Of a stretch of DNA of 64,000 nucleotides, positions 33,277 to 41,477 are shown piece after piece. The stretch is from Desulfovibrio desulfuricans (GTDB lineage Bacteria; Desulfobacterota; Desulfovibrionia; Desulfovibrionales; Desulfovibrionaceae): assembly GCF_004801255.1 (NCBI RefSeq), contig NZ_CP036295.1, positions 2,752,001 through 2,816,000 of the forward strand, read 5' to 3'. The notes below the pieces were generated by a model. It ran no database searches, was not told the DNA's origin, and saw only the letters and a list, made by a program, of their open reading frames with translations. Every line of letters starts with the position of its first letter. Within the stretch, counting starts at the first letter, position 1. Made by a program: the position numbers and the translations under genes.

Positions 33277-33813
33277 ATGCAAGAGACAATCAACGGCAAC
33301 GCCAAAGTCATCGAAGGGCTGACGGCCCTGTGCACCGAAGACGACGCCGTGCATCACAGTGCAGACAGCTTCGGCAATGCCTTTCACTGGTTCAGGCTCG
33401 GCACGCCGCGCATGCTCCAGGAGGCTGCCGCCATCATGCGTGATGCCAACGCCCGCCTGTGCATGACCACAGCATACAACCGCCGCCAGCTCAGTGAACC
33501 CATGCAGGAAGTCTGCTACCACTTTGAGCTGGACGGCGTGGTTTACAACATGACCGTTACACTTAACGGCGAGTGGCCCACCGTGCCTTCCATCACGCCG
33601 CTTTTTGCCAATGCTGATTGGCACGAACGCGAAATGATGGAGCTTTACGGCATCCAGGTGACCGGTCACCCCAATCCCACCCGCCTGTTTCTTGATGAAG
33701 AGCTTGACGCAGGCATTCTCAACGAGGCCGTGCCCCTGTCCATCATGATGAACGGGGCCTGCACCACCGACCTGTGGGAACGCATTCTCAATGACAAGGA
33801 GCGCCACTCATGA
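33277..33813 (+). CDS. cooU: Hydrogenase subunit CooU (NuoC-like)
   Basis: A 178-residue subunit related to the 30-kDa NuoC subunit. The C-terminal half carries the family's WHEREMMELYGIQVTGHPNPTRLFL signature region. It is part of the cytoplasmic arm and contacts the large subunit CooH. The start at 33277 has GCGGAGAAC just upstream; the extension to 33148 lies inside cooX and is rejected. Its stop overlaps the cooH ATG by four bases (ATGA). Confidence 0.92.
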   Translation: MQETINGNAKVIEGLTALCTEDDAVHHSADSFGNAFHWFRLGTPRMLQEAAAIMRDANARLCMTTAYNRRQLSEPMQEVCYHFELDGVVYNMTVTLNGEWPTVPSITPLFANADWHEREMMELYGIQVTGHPNPTRLFLDEELDAGILNEAVPLSIMMNGACTTDLWERILNDKERHS

Positions 33814-34892
33814 GCAACACCTTCACCATGCCTCTGGGCCCCGTACATGTGGCCCTTGAGGAACCGGTATATTTTCACCTCACGGTGGAGGGTGAAACCG
33901 TTCGCCACGTCGAGCTCACCTCGGGCCACGTGCATCGCGGCATGGAAGCCATGGCGACCCAGCGCAACCTTATCAAGAACGTCACCCTGACCGAACGCGT
34001 GTGCTCGCTGTGTTCAAACAGCCACTCCTTCACCTACAGCATGGCTGTGGAAAACGTGCTGGGCATCACCATCCCCGAGCGCGCCTGCTACCTGCGCGTA
34101 CTGGCCGAAGAAATCAAGCGCGTAGCCTCGCACCTTTTCAACACGGCCATTCAGGCGCATATCATCGGCTTCAAGTCGCTGTTCATGCACGTGATGGAAG
34201 TGCGCGAAATGATGCAGGACCTCAAGGAAACCGTCTACGGCAACCGTATGAACCTGGCGGCCAACTGCATCGGCGGCGTAAAGTACAACGTGACGCCCGA
34301 TCTTTTGGACTACATGCTCAAAACCATCGCCAAGGTCGAACCGCAGGTGGACGAAATCCGCGAGATTTACGCCACCAACAGCATGGTGATTGGCCGTACC
34401 AAGGGCCTTGGGCTGCTGCCCAAGCAGGATGCCGTGCAGCTTGGCATTGTCGGCCCTGTGGCTCGCGGCTCTGGCGTTGCCATCGACGTGCGCAAGGATT
34501 CGCCCTACGCCGCCTACGGCAAGCTGGACTTCAAGTCCATCACAGAGTCCGGCTGCTGCGCCAATGCGCGCACCATGGTGCGGCTGCACGAGATCTTTGA
34601 ATCGTTCAGCCTCATCCGCCAGTGCATCGAAAGAATGCCCGACGGCGATGTAACGGCGCCCATGCGCCAGATTCGTACCGCTGAGGCCTGCGCACGGTCC
34701 GAAGCTCCGCGAGGCGAAGTGTTTTACTACATCCGCACCAACGGCACGGATATGCCCTCGCGTCTCAAGTGGCGCGTACCTTCCTATATGAACTGGAAGG
34801 CTCTGGGAGTCATGATGCGTGACTGCAAGGTGGCCGATGTGGCCCTGATAACCAACAGCATCGACCCCTGCGTTTCCTGCACCGAACGCTAG
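33810..34892 (+). CDS. cooH: [NiFe] hydrogenase large subunit CooH
   Basis: A 360-residue group 4 [NiFe] hydrogenase catalytic subunit that evolves H2. The nickel ligands are two CxxC pairs: Cys65 and Cys68 in RVCSLCSNSHSF, and Cys354 and Cys357 in DPCVSCTER. The protein ends right after this second motif, so there is no C-terminal extension for a maturation protease to remove; as I recall this is also true of R. rubrum CooH. It is translationally coupled to cooU. hypA, the nickel chaperone gene, follows 26 bp downstream, which fits metal insertion into this subunit. Confidence 0.96.
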   Translation: MSNTFTMPLGPVHVALEEPVYFHLTVEGETVRHVELTSGHVHRGMEAMATQRNLIKNVTLTERVCSLCSNSHSFTYSMAVENVLGITIPERACYLRVLAEEIKRVASHLFNTAIQAHIIGFKSLFMHVMEVREMMQDLKETVYGNRMNLAANCIGGVKYNVTPDLLDYMLKTIAKVEPQVDEIREIYATNSMVIGRTKGLGLLPKQDAVQLGIVGPVARGSGVAIDVRKDSPYAAYGKLDFKSITESGCCANARTMVRLHEIFESFSLIRQCIERMPDGDVTAPMRQIRTAEACARSEAPRGEVFYYIRTNGTDMPSRLKWRVPSYMNWKALGVMMRDCKVADVALITNSIDPCVSCTER

Positions 34893-34918
34893 ACACGGAG
34901 GCTCCGGGAGTTTGACGC

Positions 34919-35302
34919 ATGCATGAGGCAACGCTGGTTCAGGGGCTGCTGAACATGGCCATCAAGGCCGTGGACGAGCACAATACGGCCCATCCGGAAT
35001 CCCCGGTCTGCCGTATTGAAGAATTCCAGTGCGAACTGGGCCTGCTTGCCTGTGTCGAAGCACAAACTCTTACCGCCTGCTTTGAACTGCTGGCGGAAGG
35101 AACCTTGGCGGAGGGCGCTAAGCTGACGCTTACCAACGCGCCCCTGGCCTGCAGCTGTCATCAGTGCGGGCATGAATTCAGCCTGACGCAACGGCATTTC
35201 GTCTGCCCCAGTTGCGGCGGCGAGAACATCCACTTCAACGGGGGCCATGGGATGACACTTATGGCCCTGCACGTTGCATCCGAGGAAACGGACCATGACT
35301 GA
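34919..35302 (+). CDS. hypA: Hydrogenase nickel maturation protein HypA
   Basis: A 127-residue nickel metallochaperone. The N-terminal MHEATL carries the Ni-binding His2-Glu3 pair, and the zinc-binding loop has two CxxC motifs (CHQCGHEF and CPSCGGEN). It delivers nickel to the large subunit together with HypB. The sequence is somewhat longer than usual (about 115) in the first helix region. The ATG at 34919 follows GGAGTTTGACGC. Its end overlaps the next gene by 8 bp. A dedicated hypA within the coo operon is also known from D. vulgaris. Confidence 0.93.
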   Translation: MHEATLVQGLLNMAIKAVDEHNTAHPESPVCRIEEFQCELGLLACVEAQTLTACFELLAEGTLAEGAKLTLTNAPLACSCHQCGHEFSLTQRHFVCPSCGGENIHFNGGHGMTLMALHVASEETDHD

Positions 35303-36281
35303 ACATATCCAGGTCGTACCCGACAAATGCCGCGCCTGCCGCCGCTGTGAAGTGGCCTGCATTGCCGCCCACCACGGCATGAGCTTTAAAGAGGCCATGA
35401 AACACCGCGACGAACTGGTTTCGCGCGTACAGGTGGTCAAGGCCGAGGGCTTCAAGACCACCGTGCGTTGCCACCAGTGCGATCACGCGCCCTGCGCCAA
35501 TGTGTGCCCCACCGGCGCACTGCAGCAGGACGCCGATGGCCGCATTATCATGCGCGTGCAATACTGCGTAGCCTGTAAGATGTGCATCGCCGCATGCCCT
35601 TACGGCACCATAACCCTTGACACCATCGGCATGCCCTCCGTGGACGGCGACGAAGGCGAAACTCTCGCCCAGCGCGCCCGCCGCGAGGTTGCCGTGCGTT
35701 GCGACATGTGCCGCGCATGGCGGATGGAAAACGGCAAGCGCATCACCGCCTGCATGGAAGCCTGCCCGGCCCACGCCCTTTCGCTGGTGCTGGCCGACGG
35801 CTCAGTGGTGCAGGCCCCAACGCTGGAAAAGAAGCCAGTCGCTGAAGAAAGCGCGGAAAAACCCGCCGCCCCTGTGGCCGAACCCGGCCCGCGAGCTTCG
35901 GTAACCGCCGCCGCGCGTGCCCCTGAAGGAGCAACACCGGCGGAAGCCCCCGCCAGTGAAGAACCCGCCGCGCCCGTGGCCGAAGCCCCCAAGGCTGAAG
36001 CTCCCGCTGTCGAAGCCCCGGCCGCTCCTGTGGTGGAAGCTCCCGCTGTCGAAGCCCCGGCCGCCCCCGTGGCTGAAGCCCCCAAGGCCGAACCTGTCGT
36101 GGAGCCGGTTGTGGAAGAAGCCCCCGCTGCTCCCGCAGCCGAAGCAAAAACCCCTGCGACGGCAGAACCCGTAGCGGCGGAAGCCCCCGCTGCCCCTGCA
36201 CCAGCGCAAGCTCCCGTGGCGGCAGCTCCCAAGGCTGCCAAGGGCGGCAAAAAGTCCCCCAAGAAGGGCGGTAAAAAGTAA
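35295..36281 (+). CDS. cooF: CooF-type polyferredoxin with long Ala/Pro/Glu tail
   Basis: A 328-residue protein. Residues 1 to about 170 form an iron-sulfur subunit with four 4Cys clusters (KCRACRRCEVAC, RCHQCDHAPCANVCP, YCVACKMCIAACP, RCDMC...CMEACP), the CooF/HydN type that passes electrons from CO dehydrogenase or another donor to the hydrogenase. After that comes a ~155-residue tail almost entirely Ala, Pro, Glu and Val, including a 13-residue perfect repeat, ending in a Lys/Gly-rich stretch (KAAKGGKKSPKKGGKK). CooF elsewhere ends near 190 residues, so the tail is unusual. It overlaps hypA by 8 bp and ends the operon before a strong terminator. Confidence 0.9.
   Translation: MTEHIQVVPDKCRACRRCEVACIAAHHGMSFKEAMKHRDELVSRVQVVKAEGFKTTVRCHQCDHAPCANVCPTGALQQDADGRIIMRVQYCVACKMCIAACPYGTITLDTIGMPSVDGDEGETLAQRARREVAVRCDMCRAWRMENGKRITACMEACPAHALSLVLADGSVVQAPTLEKKPVAEESAEKPAAPVAEPGPRASVTAAARAPEGATPAEAPASEEPAAPVAEAPKAEAPAVEAPAAPVVEAPAVEAPAAPVAEAPKAEPVVEPVVEEAPAAPAAEAKTPATAEPVAAEAPAAPAPAQAPVAAAPKAAKGGKKSPKKGGKK
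35997..36074. repeat. 39-bp tandem repeat in cooF tail
   Basis: Two adjacent 39-bp units (35997-36035 and 36036-36074) encode EAPAVEAPAAPVV and EAPAVEAPAAPVA. They differ in only a few bases, so the duplication is recent or kept similar by conversion. Confidence 0.9.
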
Positions 36282-36306
36282 CCTCCTTCCGCAAGCAGAC
36301 CATCCA

Positions 36307-36350
36307 GGCCTCGGCAGGCTGTCGGAACTCACCGACAGCCTGCCGAGGCC
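36307..36350 (+). terminator. Terminator of the coo operon
   Basis: A perfect 19-bp stem: GGCCTCGGCAGGCTGTCGG (36307-36325) with its complement (36332-36350) around AACTCA, followed by TTTGCTATTT. The T tract is weak but the stem is very stable. Confidence 0.85.
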
Positions 36351-36464
36351 TTTGCTATTTGTGTACCATGAGGGGGCGGGCTATGATGGACATGAGGCAC
36401 GCGCCAGCAAGGCTCTTCCCCATGTAGGCGAATATCCGGAGGTTTGGCGAAGAACCCGCATTAT

Positions 36465-36480
36465 TGTGACCACCATCACA
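36465..36480. promoter_or_regulatory. Crp/Fnr-type operator (TGTGA-N6-TCACA)
   Basis: TGTGACCACCATCACA has perfect TGTGA and TCACA half sites six bases apart, the classical CRP form, which is also the form known for HcpR of Desulfovibrio. It lies 195 bp before a Crp/Fnr gene whose recognition helix (RESLSR) has the Arg-Glu-x-x-x-Arg pattern that reads TGTGA, so autoregulation is likely. Confidence 0.7.
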
Positions 36481-36674
36481 GAAAGTCGTGACTAAATCTG
36501 TTGTATAAAAGGTGTTGCACAACCACGGCGCGAGGCCAGGCTGAGCGGCAGATATTAAGCCCGCCCGCGGGCGCAGTCCCGGCAGCATGATGGAGCGGCC
36601 AGCCCCAAACCGGCCAGCGCGCACGGCAACTCCAAACCACCCCGCACCCGCGGCGGCCAGAATGGGGAAAAGCG

Positions 36675-37361
36675 ATGGAAAACAGCGAACTGCAAACCAT
36701 CTTCTCTGCATTGCAGACCGGGCCCTTTGCGGCCATGTCCGAGGCCGAACGTCAAAAGCTGGCGCACCACGCGCGGTTGCAGCCATTCGGTCAAGGGGCG
36801 ACGCTTTTTAGAGAAGGTGAACCCTCCACAGATCCCATGCTGCTGCAGACAGGGATGGTCAAGATCTGTCGTCATTCGTCGCAGGGCAAGGAGTGTGTGC
36901 TGCACATTGTGCGCCCCGGCAGGCTGCTGGACGCCGGCGTGCTGTTCTATGAAGAGGGCCTGCCCGTTACAGCCGTCGGCGTGCAGGCGGGCACGGTGCT
37001 GCGGCTCGATCGCAAAGCCCTGCTTGAAACTCTGCAGCACGAGGCCGCCCTGGGCGTTGCGCTGCTTACGGCCATGAGCCTGCGCCAGCGCCTGTTTATA
37101 AACAAAATCGCCGGTTCGCAGGGGCGTATTTCCGTTTCCGGGCGTGTGGCGGCATGGCTGCTGCACCGGGCAAAGATGGAAAAAAGCGCCACCCTGAACA
37201 TGGGCGTTACCCAGGAAACCCTGGCCCGCCAGATGGGCATCAGCCGCGAGAGCCTGAGCCGCGAGCTCAGCGCCCTTGCATCCGCAGGGCTCATTGACCG
37301 CAACCGCCGCCGCATTACCCTGCTTGATGCGGATGCCTTGCGCGGGCGTGCCGAAGCGTAG
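36675..37361 (+). CDS. Crp/Fnr-family transcriptional regulator (HcpR-like candidate)
   Basis: A 228-residue regulator with an N-terminal cyclic-nucleotide-binding-like sensor domain (about 30-115), a dimer helix (about 120-150) and a C-terminal winged helix (TQETLARQMGISRESLSRELSALASAGLI). It has no FNR-type N-terminal cysteine cluster, so oxygen sensing by [4Fe-4S] is unlikely. The recognition helix keeps Arg-Glu-x-x-x-Arg as in CRP. In Desulfovibrio the Crp/Fnr member HcpR answers to nitrosative stress and uses a TGTGA-type site; this gene may be HcpR or a relative. It leads a same-strand group with flavodoxin, PPOX, NapH-like and HPP proteins, the first just 7 bp downstream. Confidence 0.85.
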   Translation: MENSELQTIFSALQTGPFAAMSEAERQKLAHHARLQPFGQGATLFREGEPSTDPMLLQTGMVKICRHSSQGKECVLHIVRPGRLLDAGVLFYEEGLPVTAVGVQAGTVLRLDRKALLETLQHEAALGVALLTAMSLRQRLFINKIAGSQGRISVSGRVAAWLLHRAKMEKSATLNMGVTQETLARQMGISRESLSRELSALASAGLIDRNRRRITLLDADALRGRAEA

Positions 37362-37368
37362 GATCAGC

Positions 37369-37947
37369 ATGAAAGTCTGCATTGTTTACTCCTCCTGCAC
37401 GGGCAATACCCGCAAGGTTGCCGAGGCGCTGGCCCAAACCTCGGGCGCGCCCTGCTTTGCCGTACGCAACGCCCCCAACCCGGAGGATTACGACCTTCTG
37501 GCCCTGGGCTTCTGGGTACGCAAGGGACAGCCGGATGCCCGCGCCCAGCGCTATATGGAGCAGGTGCACGGCAAAAAAGTATTTTTTTTCGGCACGCTGG
37601 GCGCGTGGCCGCACTCTGAGCACGCCCGCCGATGCGCGGCGGCAGCCCGCGAACTTTTGCTGACGGGCGGCAATGCCGTGCTGGATGGATTTTTGTGTCA
37701 AGGACGCGTAAACCCTCAGGTTATCGCCGCATCGCAACGCAAGGGCGGCCATCCCATGAGCCCAGAACGGCAGGCGCGCCTGAACGAAGCCGCGCGCCAT
37801 CCCGACGCCGCGGACCTCACGGCGGCGCGGCTGTGCTGGCAGCGCAGCCTGCAGCAATACGCGGGCGGCATTGCGTCCTCCGCCATGCCCATGGCCGCCG
37901 GGCTGTTGACCATGCCCGAGATCATCAATATGTCTTCCCGGTTGTAA
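37369..37947 (+). CDS. Flavodoxin-family protein
   Basis: A 192-residue protein whose N-terminus MKVCIVYSSCTGNTRKVAEAL is the FMN phosphate-binding loop of flavodoxins. The rest departs from ordinary flavodoxin (FWVRKGQPDARAQRYMEQVHGKKVFFFGTLG, then a ~50-residue C-terminal extension), which places it in the flavodoxin-like family often found beside redox enzymes in anaerobes. It is cytoplasmic and probably transfers electrons. It lies 7 bp after the Crp/Fnr gene and 27 bp before the PPOX gene, so it belongs to one operon. Its partner enzyme is not known. Confidence 0.8.
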   Translation: MKVCIVYSSCTGNTRKVAEALAQTSGAPCFAVRNAPNPEDYDLLALGFWVRKGQPDARAQRYMEQVHGKKVFFFGTLGAWPHSEHARRCAAAARELLLTGGNAVLDGFLCQGRVNPQVIAASQRKGGHPMSPERQARLNEAARHPDAADLTAARLCWQRSLQQYAGGIASSAMPMAAGLLTMPEIINMSSRL

Positions 37948-37974
37948 CCGGCATAAGAACCGCAGGAGCCTTTC

Positions 37975-38427
37975 ATGCGCAAGCAGGACCGCCAATGCCT
38001 CGACCCGGCATTTTTTGACGAAGTTTTTTCCACGGCAGATGATTTGTGCCTGGCCATGTGCGATGGGGAATTTCCTTATGTCATCCCCCTCAACTTTGTG
38101 CGCCAGGGCGACTGCATCTATATCCACTGCGCTCTTGAAGGCCACAAGCTTGACTGCATCCGCCGCAACCCCCACGTAGCCTTTACCCTGGCGGCGGACG
38201 TGCGCATCCACAGAGAAAAATCCACCACCTACTACAAGTCGGTGTGCGGCACTGGCCGGGCCAGCATTGTGGAAGACCCGGCGGAAAAGGGACGCGCCCT
38301 CGACGCGCTGGCCATGCGCTATGCCGCGCAATGCCCCACCCCCACGCCGGATGCCGCCCTCGCCCGTACAGGCGTCGTGCGCATTGATATTGTGGAGCTG
38401 GTCGGCAAGCGCAAACTGCCCAAGTAA
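37975..38427 (+). CDS. Pyridoxamine 5'-phosphate oxidase-like (NimA-type) flavoprotein
   Basis: A 150-residue split-beta-barrel flavoprotein of the PPOX/NimA group. Seen are the N-terminal DDLCLAMCDGEFPYVIPLNF strand pair, the IYIHCALEGHKLDCIRRNPHVAFTL core and the KYYKSV-like GTGRASIV segment. Family members bind FMN, heme or F420 and include nitroimidazole reductases; the actual substrate is open. GCAGGAGCC precedes the ATG. It is the third gene of the putative Crp/Fnr operon. Confidence 0.82.
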   Translation: MRKQDRQCLDPAFFDEVFSTADDLCLAMCDGEFPYVIPLNFVRQGDCIYIHCALEGHKLDCIRRNPHVAFTLAADVRIHREKSTTYYKSVCGTGRASIVEDPAEKGRALDALAMRYAAQCPTPTPDAALARTGVVRIDIVELVGKRKLPK

Positions 38428-38493
38428 GCCTCACCACTATTGGCAGCGACGCGGCATCTCGCCACAACTAGCTGTATTTAAAGGAAGTCTGAC

Positions 38494-39897
38494 ATGAGCG
38501 GAGCTTCCCGTCTTATCCCCTTGCCTTCATTTATGGCCGTAATCCTTGCCGGTGCGCACTTTTGGCGCGCAGGGCAGCCCGGCCTTGCCGCAGCCTGTCT
38601 GCTGCTGGGCGCGCTCGCCTGGAGCCGGGCCGCGTGGGTGCGTCTGGCGCTGCTGCTGGCGCTGCCGCTGCTGTCCGCCAGCTGGATATGGAGCGCCGGG
38701 CAGTTTGTGCAGATGCGCATGCTCATGGGCGAGCCGTGGCGCAGGCTGGCGGGCATTCTGCTGGGCACGGCCCTGTTTACGGCCCTGGGCGCATGGCCCC
38801 TGCTGCGCGACGCCGCGCGGCGGCGGTACAACAGCAACAGCCAGAGCGCGGCAAGCCAGCTGGCGGCCCTGTGCCTGTGCCTTGCCCTGTTGCTGCCGGT
38901 GTGGATCATGAAACCGCAGTTATTTGTGCTGGAACGCTTTTTTTCGCAATGGGGGGCATTGCAACTGGCCCTTGCAGCGCTCTGGGCCGCCATGGTCGCA
39001 GGCTGGCTGAGCGGCAAAAGATCCCCAAAAGTCAGGATGCGCCTGTGGCGGCTGTTTTCCGTCGTATTTTTTGCCCAGCTGGTTCTGGGTTTGCTGCTTG
39101 AAAGCCGCTTTTTGCTCAGCGGGCAGCTGCACCTGCCGGTACCCGGCCTTATTGCCGCCGCGCCCGTCTATCGCGGCGGGGGGTGGTTCATGCTGGGCCT
39201 GTTTGGCTTTTCCACACTGTTGGCGGGCGCGGCATGGTGCAGCCACCTTTGCTACTTTGGCGCGTGGGACGCCTCCGTCGCCAAGCTCCGCGCGGGCGGC
39301 CCGCACGGGCTTGCCCGCCTCAACGCAGAACCGGATGCCGCGCCGCCCCCGGCTGATGACGCCGTCAAGGAAGCGGTACAAACCGTGCCCCGCCGCGCCC
39401 CGGCATGGCTGCCGCATCTGCGCCTGGGCATGCTGGGCCTGACGCTGGCTGTTCCGCTGCTGCTGCGTCTTGTCGGCGCACCAGTTGAAGCGGCGCTGGC
39501 CTGCGGCTTGCTGCTGGGCCTGCTGGCAGTGCCAGCCTCGCTGCTGATCAGCCGCAAAACCGGATACGCCGCTTACTGCCGGGGCCTGTGCCCGCTGGGC
39601 CTGCTGGCAAAATGGCTTGGACGCCTCGCCCCCTGGCGGGTACGTCGCACCGGCCCCTGCCGCAGATGTCTGGCTTGCGTGCGCGTATGCCGTCAGGACG
39701 CCATGGGCGACCCCAGGGCAGCCTGCGCGCCAAATGCCGACTGCAACCTGTGCCGCGACTGCGTGTCTGTCTGTCCGCAACAGGCCCTTTCCATAACTTT
39801 TTACGGCCTGCCCGGCACGCGCAGCTGGGCAGGGCCAACCTTTGTCGCCATACTGGCCGCCCTGCACGCGGCTTTTCTGACCATGGCCCGCATCTAG
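38494..39897 (+). CDS. NapH/NosR-like polytopic membrane 4Fe-4S protein
   Basis: A 467-residue protein with about ten membrane helices, a CSHLCYFGAWD motif in a loop near residue 250 and a CRGLCPLGLLAKW motif near 365, as in NapH/NosR/RnfH-type quinol oxidases, and a C-terminal ferredoxin domain with two clusters (CRRCLACVRVC and CNLCRDCVSVCP). Such proteins pass electrons between the quinone pool, cytoplasmic donors and periplasmic enzymes. No nap or nos catalytic gene is nearby. The start at 38494 follows AAAGGAAG. It is on the same strand 66 bp after the PPOX gene. Confidence 0.82.
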   Translation: MSGASRLIPLPSFMAVILAGAHFWRAGQPGLAAACLLLGALAWSRAAWVRLALLLALPLLSASWIWSAGQFVQMRMLMGEPWRRLAGILLGTALFTALGAWPLLRDAARRRYNSNSQSAASQLAALCLCLALLLPVWIMKPQLFVLERFFSQWGALQLALAALWAAMVAGWLSGKRSPKVRMRLWRLFSVVFFAQLVLGLLLESRFLLSGQLHLPVPGLIAAAPVYRGGGWFMLGLFGFSTLLAGAAWCSHLCYFGAWDASVAKLRAGGPHGLARLNAEPDAAPPPADDAVKEAVQTVPRRAPAWLPHLRLGMLGLTLAVPLLLRLVGAPVEAALACGLLLGLLAVPASLLISRKTGYAAYCRGLCPLGLLAKWLGRLAPWRVRRTGPCRRCLACVRVCRQDAMGDPRAACAPNADCNLCRDCVSVCPQQALSITFYGLPGTRSWAGPTFVAILAALHAAFLTMARI

Positions 39898-39971
39898 CCC
39901 GCCGTGGTCTGTATGACAGGAAGCTAAGCTCCATAACCGCAACAGTTGTAAAACCATATCCGAGGATGCCA

Positions 39972-40511
39972 ATGCTGCGTGTGCTGCGTCGCCTGCGGGC
40001 AGGAACCATGGCCCCGCCGAGGGCTGACTGGAAGGAAATTTTCTGGGCCTGGGCAGGCAGCTGCCTGTCCATCATCTGTCTGGCCCTGCTGGAAAGGCTG
40101 AGCGCGCAGGAATGGAACCTGCCGCTGCTCATCGGCTCGTTTGGCGCATCGGCCGTGCTGGCTTTTGGCGCGCCCCACAGCCCGCTGGCCCAGCCCCGCA
40201 ACCTTGTGGGCGGGCACGTGCTGTCAGCGCTCGTGGGCGTAACCTGCCAGATGCTCATGAGCGACGACCCGATTCTGGCATCGGGACTGGCCGTTTCCAC
40301 CGCCATTGCCCTCATGCACGCGACGCAGACCCTGCACCCTCCGGGCGGCGCAACAGCGCTCATAGCAGTCATCGGCGGGCCGGGCATCCACAGTCTGGGC
40401 TACTGGTATGTGCTGCTGCCCTGCGCGGCAGGAGCCGTCTGCATGCTGGCCCTGGCCTGTGTGACCAACAACCTGGCCGCCCGCAAAAGATACCCGCTGT
40501 TCTGGTGGTAG
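39972..40511 (+). CDS. HPP-family membrane protein
   Basis: A 179-residue protein with four to five membrane helices and the name-giving HPP motif at residues 122-124 (QTLHPPGGATAL). HPP proteins of cyanobacteria and chloroplasts have been linked to nitrite transport; the role in sulfate reducers is not established. GAGGA lies five bases before the ATG at 39972. It ends the group that starts with the Crp/Fnr regulator. The longer ORF to 39588 runs through the NapH-like gene and is a shadow. Confidence 0.85.
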   Translation: MLRVLRRLRAGTMAPPRADWKEIFWAWAGSCLSIICLALLERLSAQEWNLPLLIGSFGASAVLAFGAPHSPLAQPRNLVGGHVLSALVGVTCQMLMSDDPILASGLAVSTAIALMHATQTLHPPGGATALIAVIGGPGIHSLGYWYVLLPCAAGAVCMLALACVTNNLAARKRYPLFWW

Positions 40512-40682
40512 GGGCCGCCCCCCGAAGCAAACAGCCAGCCCCAGGGGGGCCGCCGGGCACCATGCCGGCGCGCCTCCCTGCCGTACCCTGCAACGCCGCA
40601 CAATCAAGGCAGGCCGCCCCCGGCTTGCCAGCCGGGGTCAAAGGGCGTAGCGTCATTGCCTTACTTTTATCGAGGTTATGAC

Positions 40683-41477
40683 ATGTCCGGCATTTCTTCC
40701 GCTTCCCCCCTGGCGGATGGTCTCAGACGCGCGCTGCCCATTGTGCTGGGGTATCTGCCTGTGGGCTTTGCCTTTGGGGTTCTTGCGGTCAAAAACAACA
40801 TCCCCCCTTCCCTTGCTGTAGCCATGTCCGTGCTGATGTTTTCCGGCTCCGGACAGTTTGTTTTTGCAGGCATGTGGGGCGCTGGAGCAAGCGCCCTCTC
40901 CATCATGGCGGCGGTATTTATCGTCAACCTGCGCTACTTGCTGCAGTCAGCTGCAGAATCTCCCTGGCTGGCCGGCCTGCCGCGCGGGCAGCGTTTTTTG
41001 CTGGGCCTGGGCCTTACCGACGAGACCTTTGCCGTGCATATTACGGCCTTCCAGAATGGCTGGCGGCGCAACCTCACCACGCTCTTTGTCTGCAACCACA
41101 CCGCGCAGCTGGGCTGGGTCTCGGGGGCGGCCATCGGCGCGTTTTGCGGCGAGCTTGTGCGCGACGTCAAACCTCTTGGCCTGGATTACGCCCTGACAGC
41201 CATGTTTCTGGCCCTGCTGGTGCCGCAGTGCGTCAGCCGCCTGCATGTGCTGGTGGCGCTGTTTACCGCCGTGCTTTCCATCAGCCTCAAGGCTGCGGGC
41301 ATGACCCAATGGAACATTGCCGTGGCCACAGTACTGGGCGCGAGCCTGGGCACGTGGCTGTTACTGCGCAAGGCCCGGCACGAAGGCGCGCCCATCGACC
41401 TTGACGGAGCGGATTGCCCGCCCGCCCGCGACGATACGGCCGTTGACGCGGCACGCACAGGAGAGGTGGAATCATGA
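40683..41477 (+). CDS. azlC: Branched-chain amino acid exporter, large subunit AzlC
   Basis: A 264-residue membrane protein of the AzlC family, the large subunit of a two-part exporter of branched-chain amino acids (BrnF in Corynebacterium). Signatures are LPIVLGYLPVGFAFGVLA at the N-terminus, MFSGSGQFVFAG and the GLTDETFAV segment. A hydrophilic tail of ~35 residues follows the last helix. The ATG at 40683 follows GAGGTTATGAC. Its stop overlaps the azlD start by four bases. Confidence 0.93.
   Translation: MSGISSASPLADGLRRALPIVLGYLPVGFAFGVLAVKNNIPPSLAVAMSVLMFSGSGQFVFAGMWGAGASALSIMAAVFIVNLRYLLQSAAESPWLAGLPRGQRFLLGLGLTDETFAVHITAFQNGWRRNLTTLFVCNHTAQLGWVSGAAIGAFCGELVRDVKPLGLDYALTAMFLALLVPQCVSRLHVLVALFTAVLSISLKAAGMTQWNIAVATVLGASLGTWLLLRKARHEGAPIDLDGADCPPARDDTAVDAARTGEVES

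Larger units (their letters stand above)
36282..36674. other. Intergenic region, coo operon / Crp-Fnr gene
   Basis: This 393-bp gap holds the coo terminator, the Crp/Fnr-type operator at 36465-36480 and, in the right half, GC-rich sequence before the regulator gene. Downstream of the operator, TTGTATAAAAGG at about 36500 includes a TATAAA hexamer that could be a -10 box. No further gene is seen. Confidence 0.5.

Noticed and set aside
36675..37361. CooA (CO sensor) assignment for the Crp/Fnr gene after the coo operon
   Set aside because: I do not see the CooA heme-ligand pattern (N-terminal Pro, Cys75/His77), a terminator separates it from coo, and its box is not found in the coo leader.
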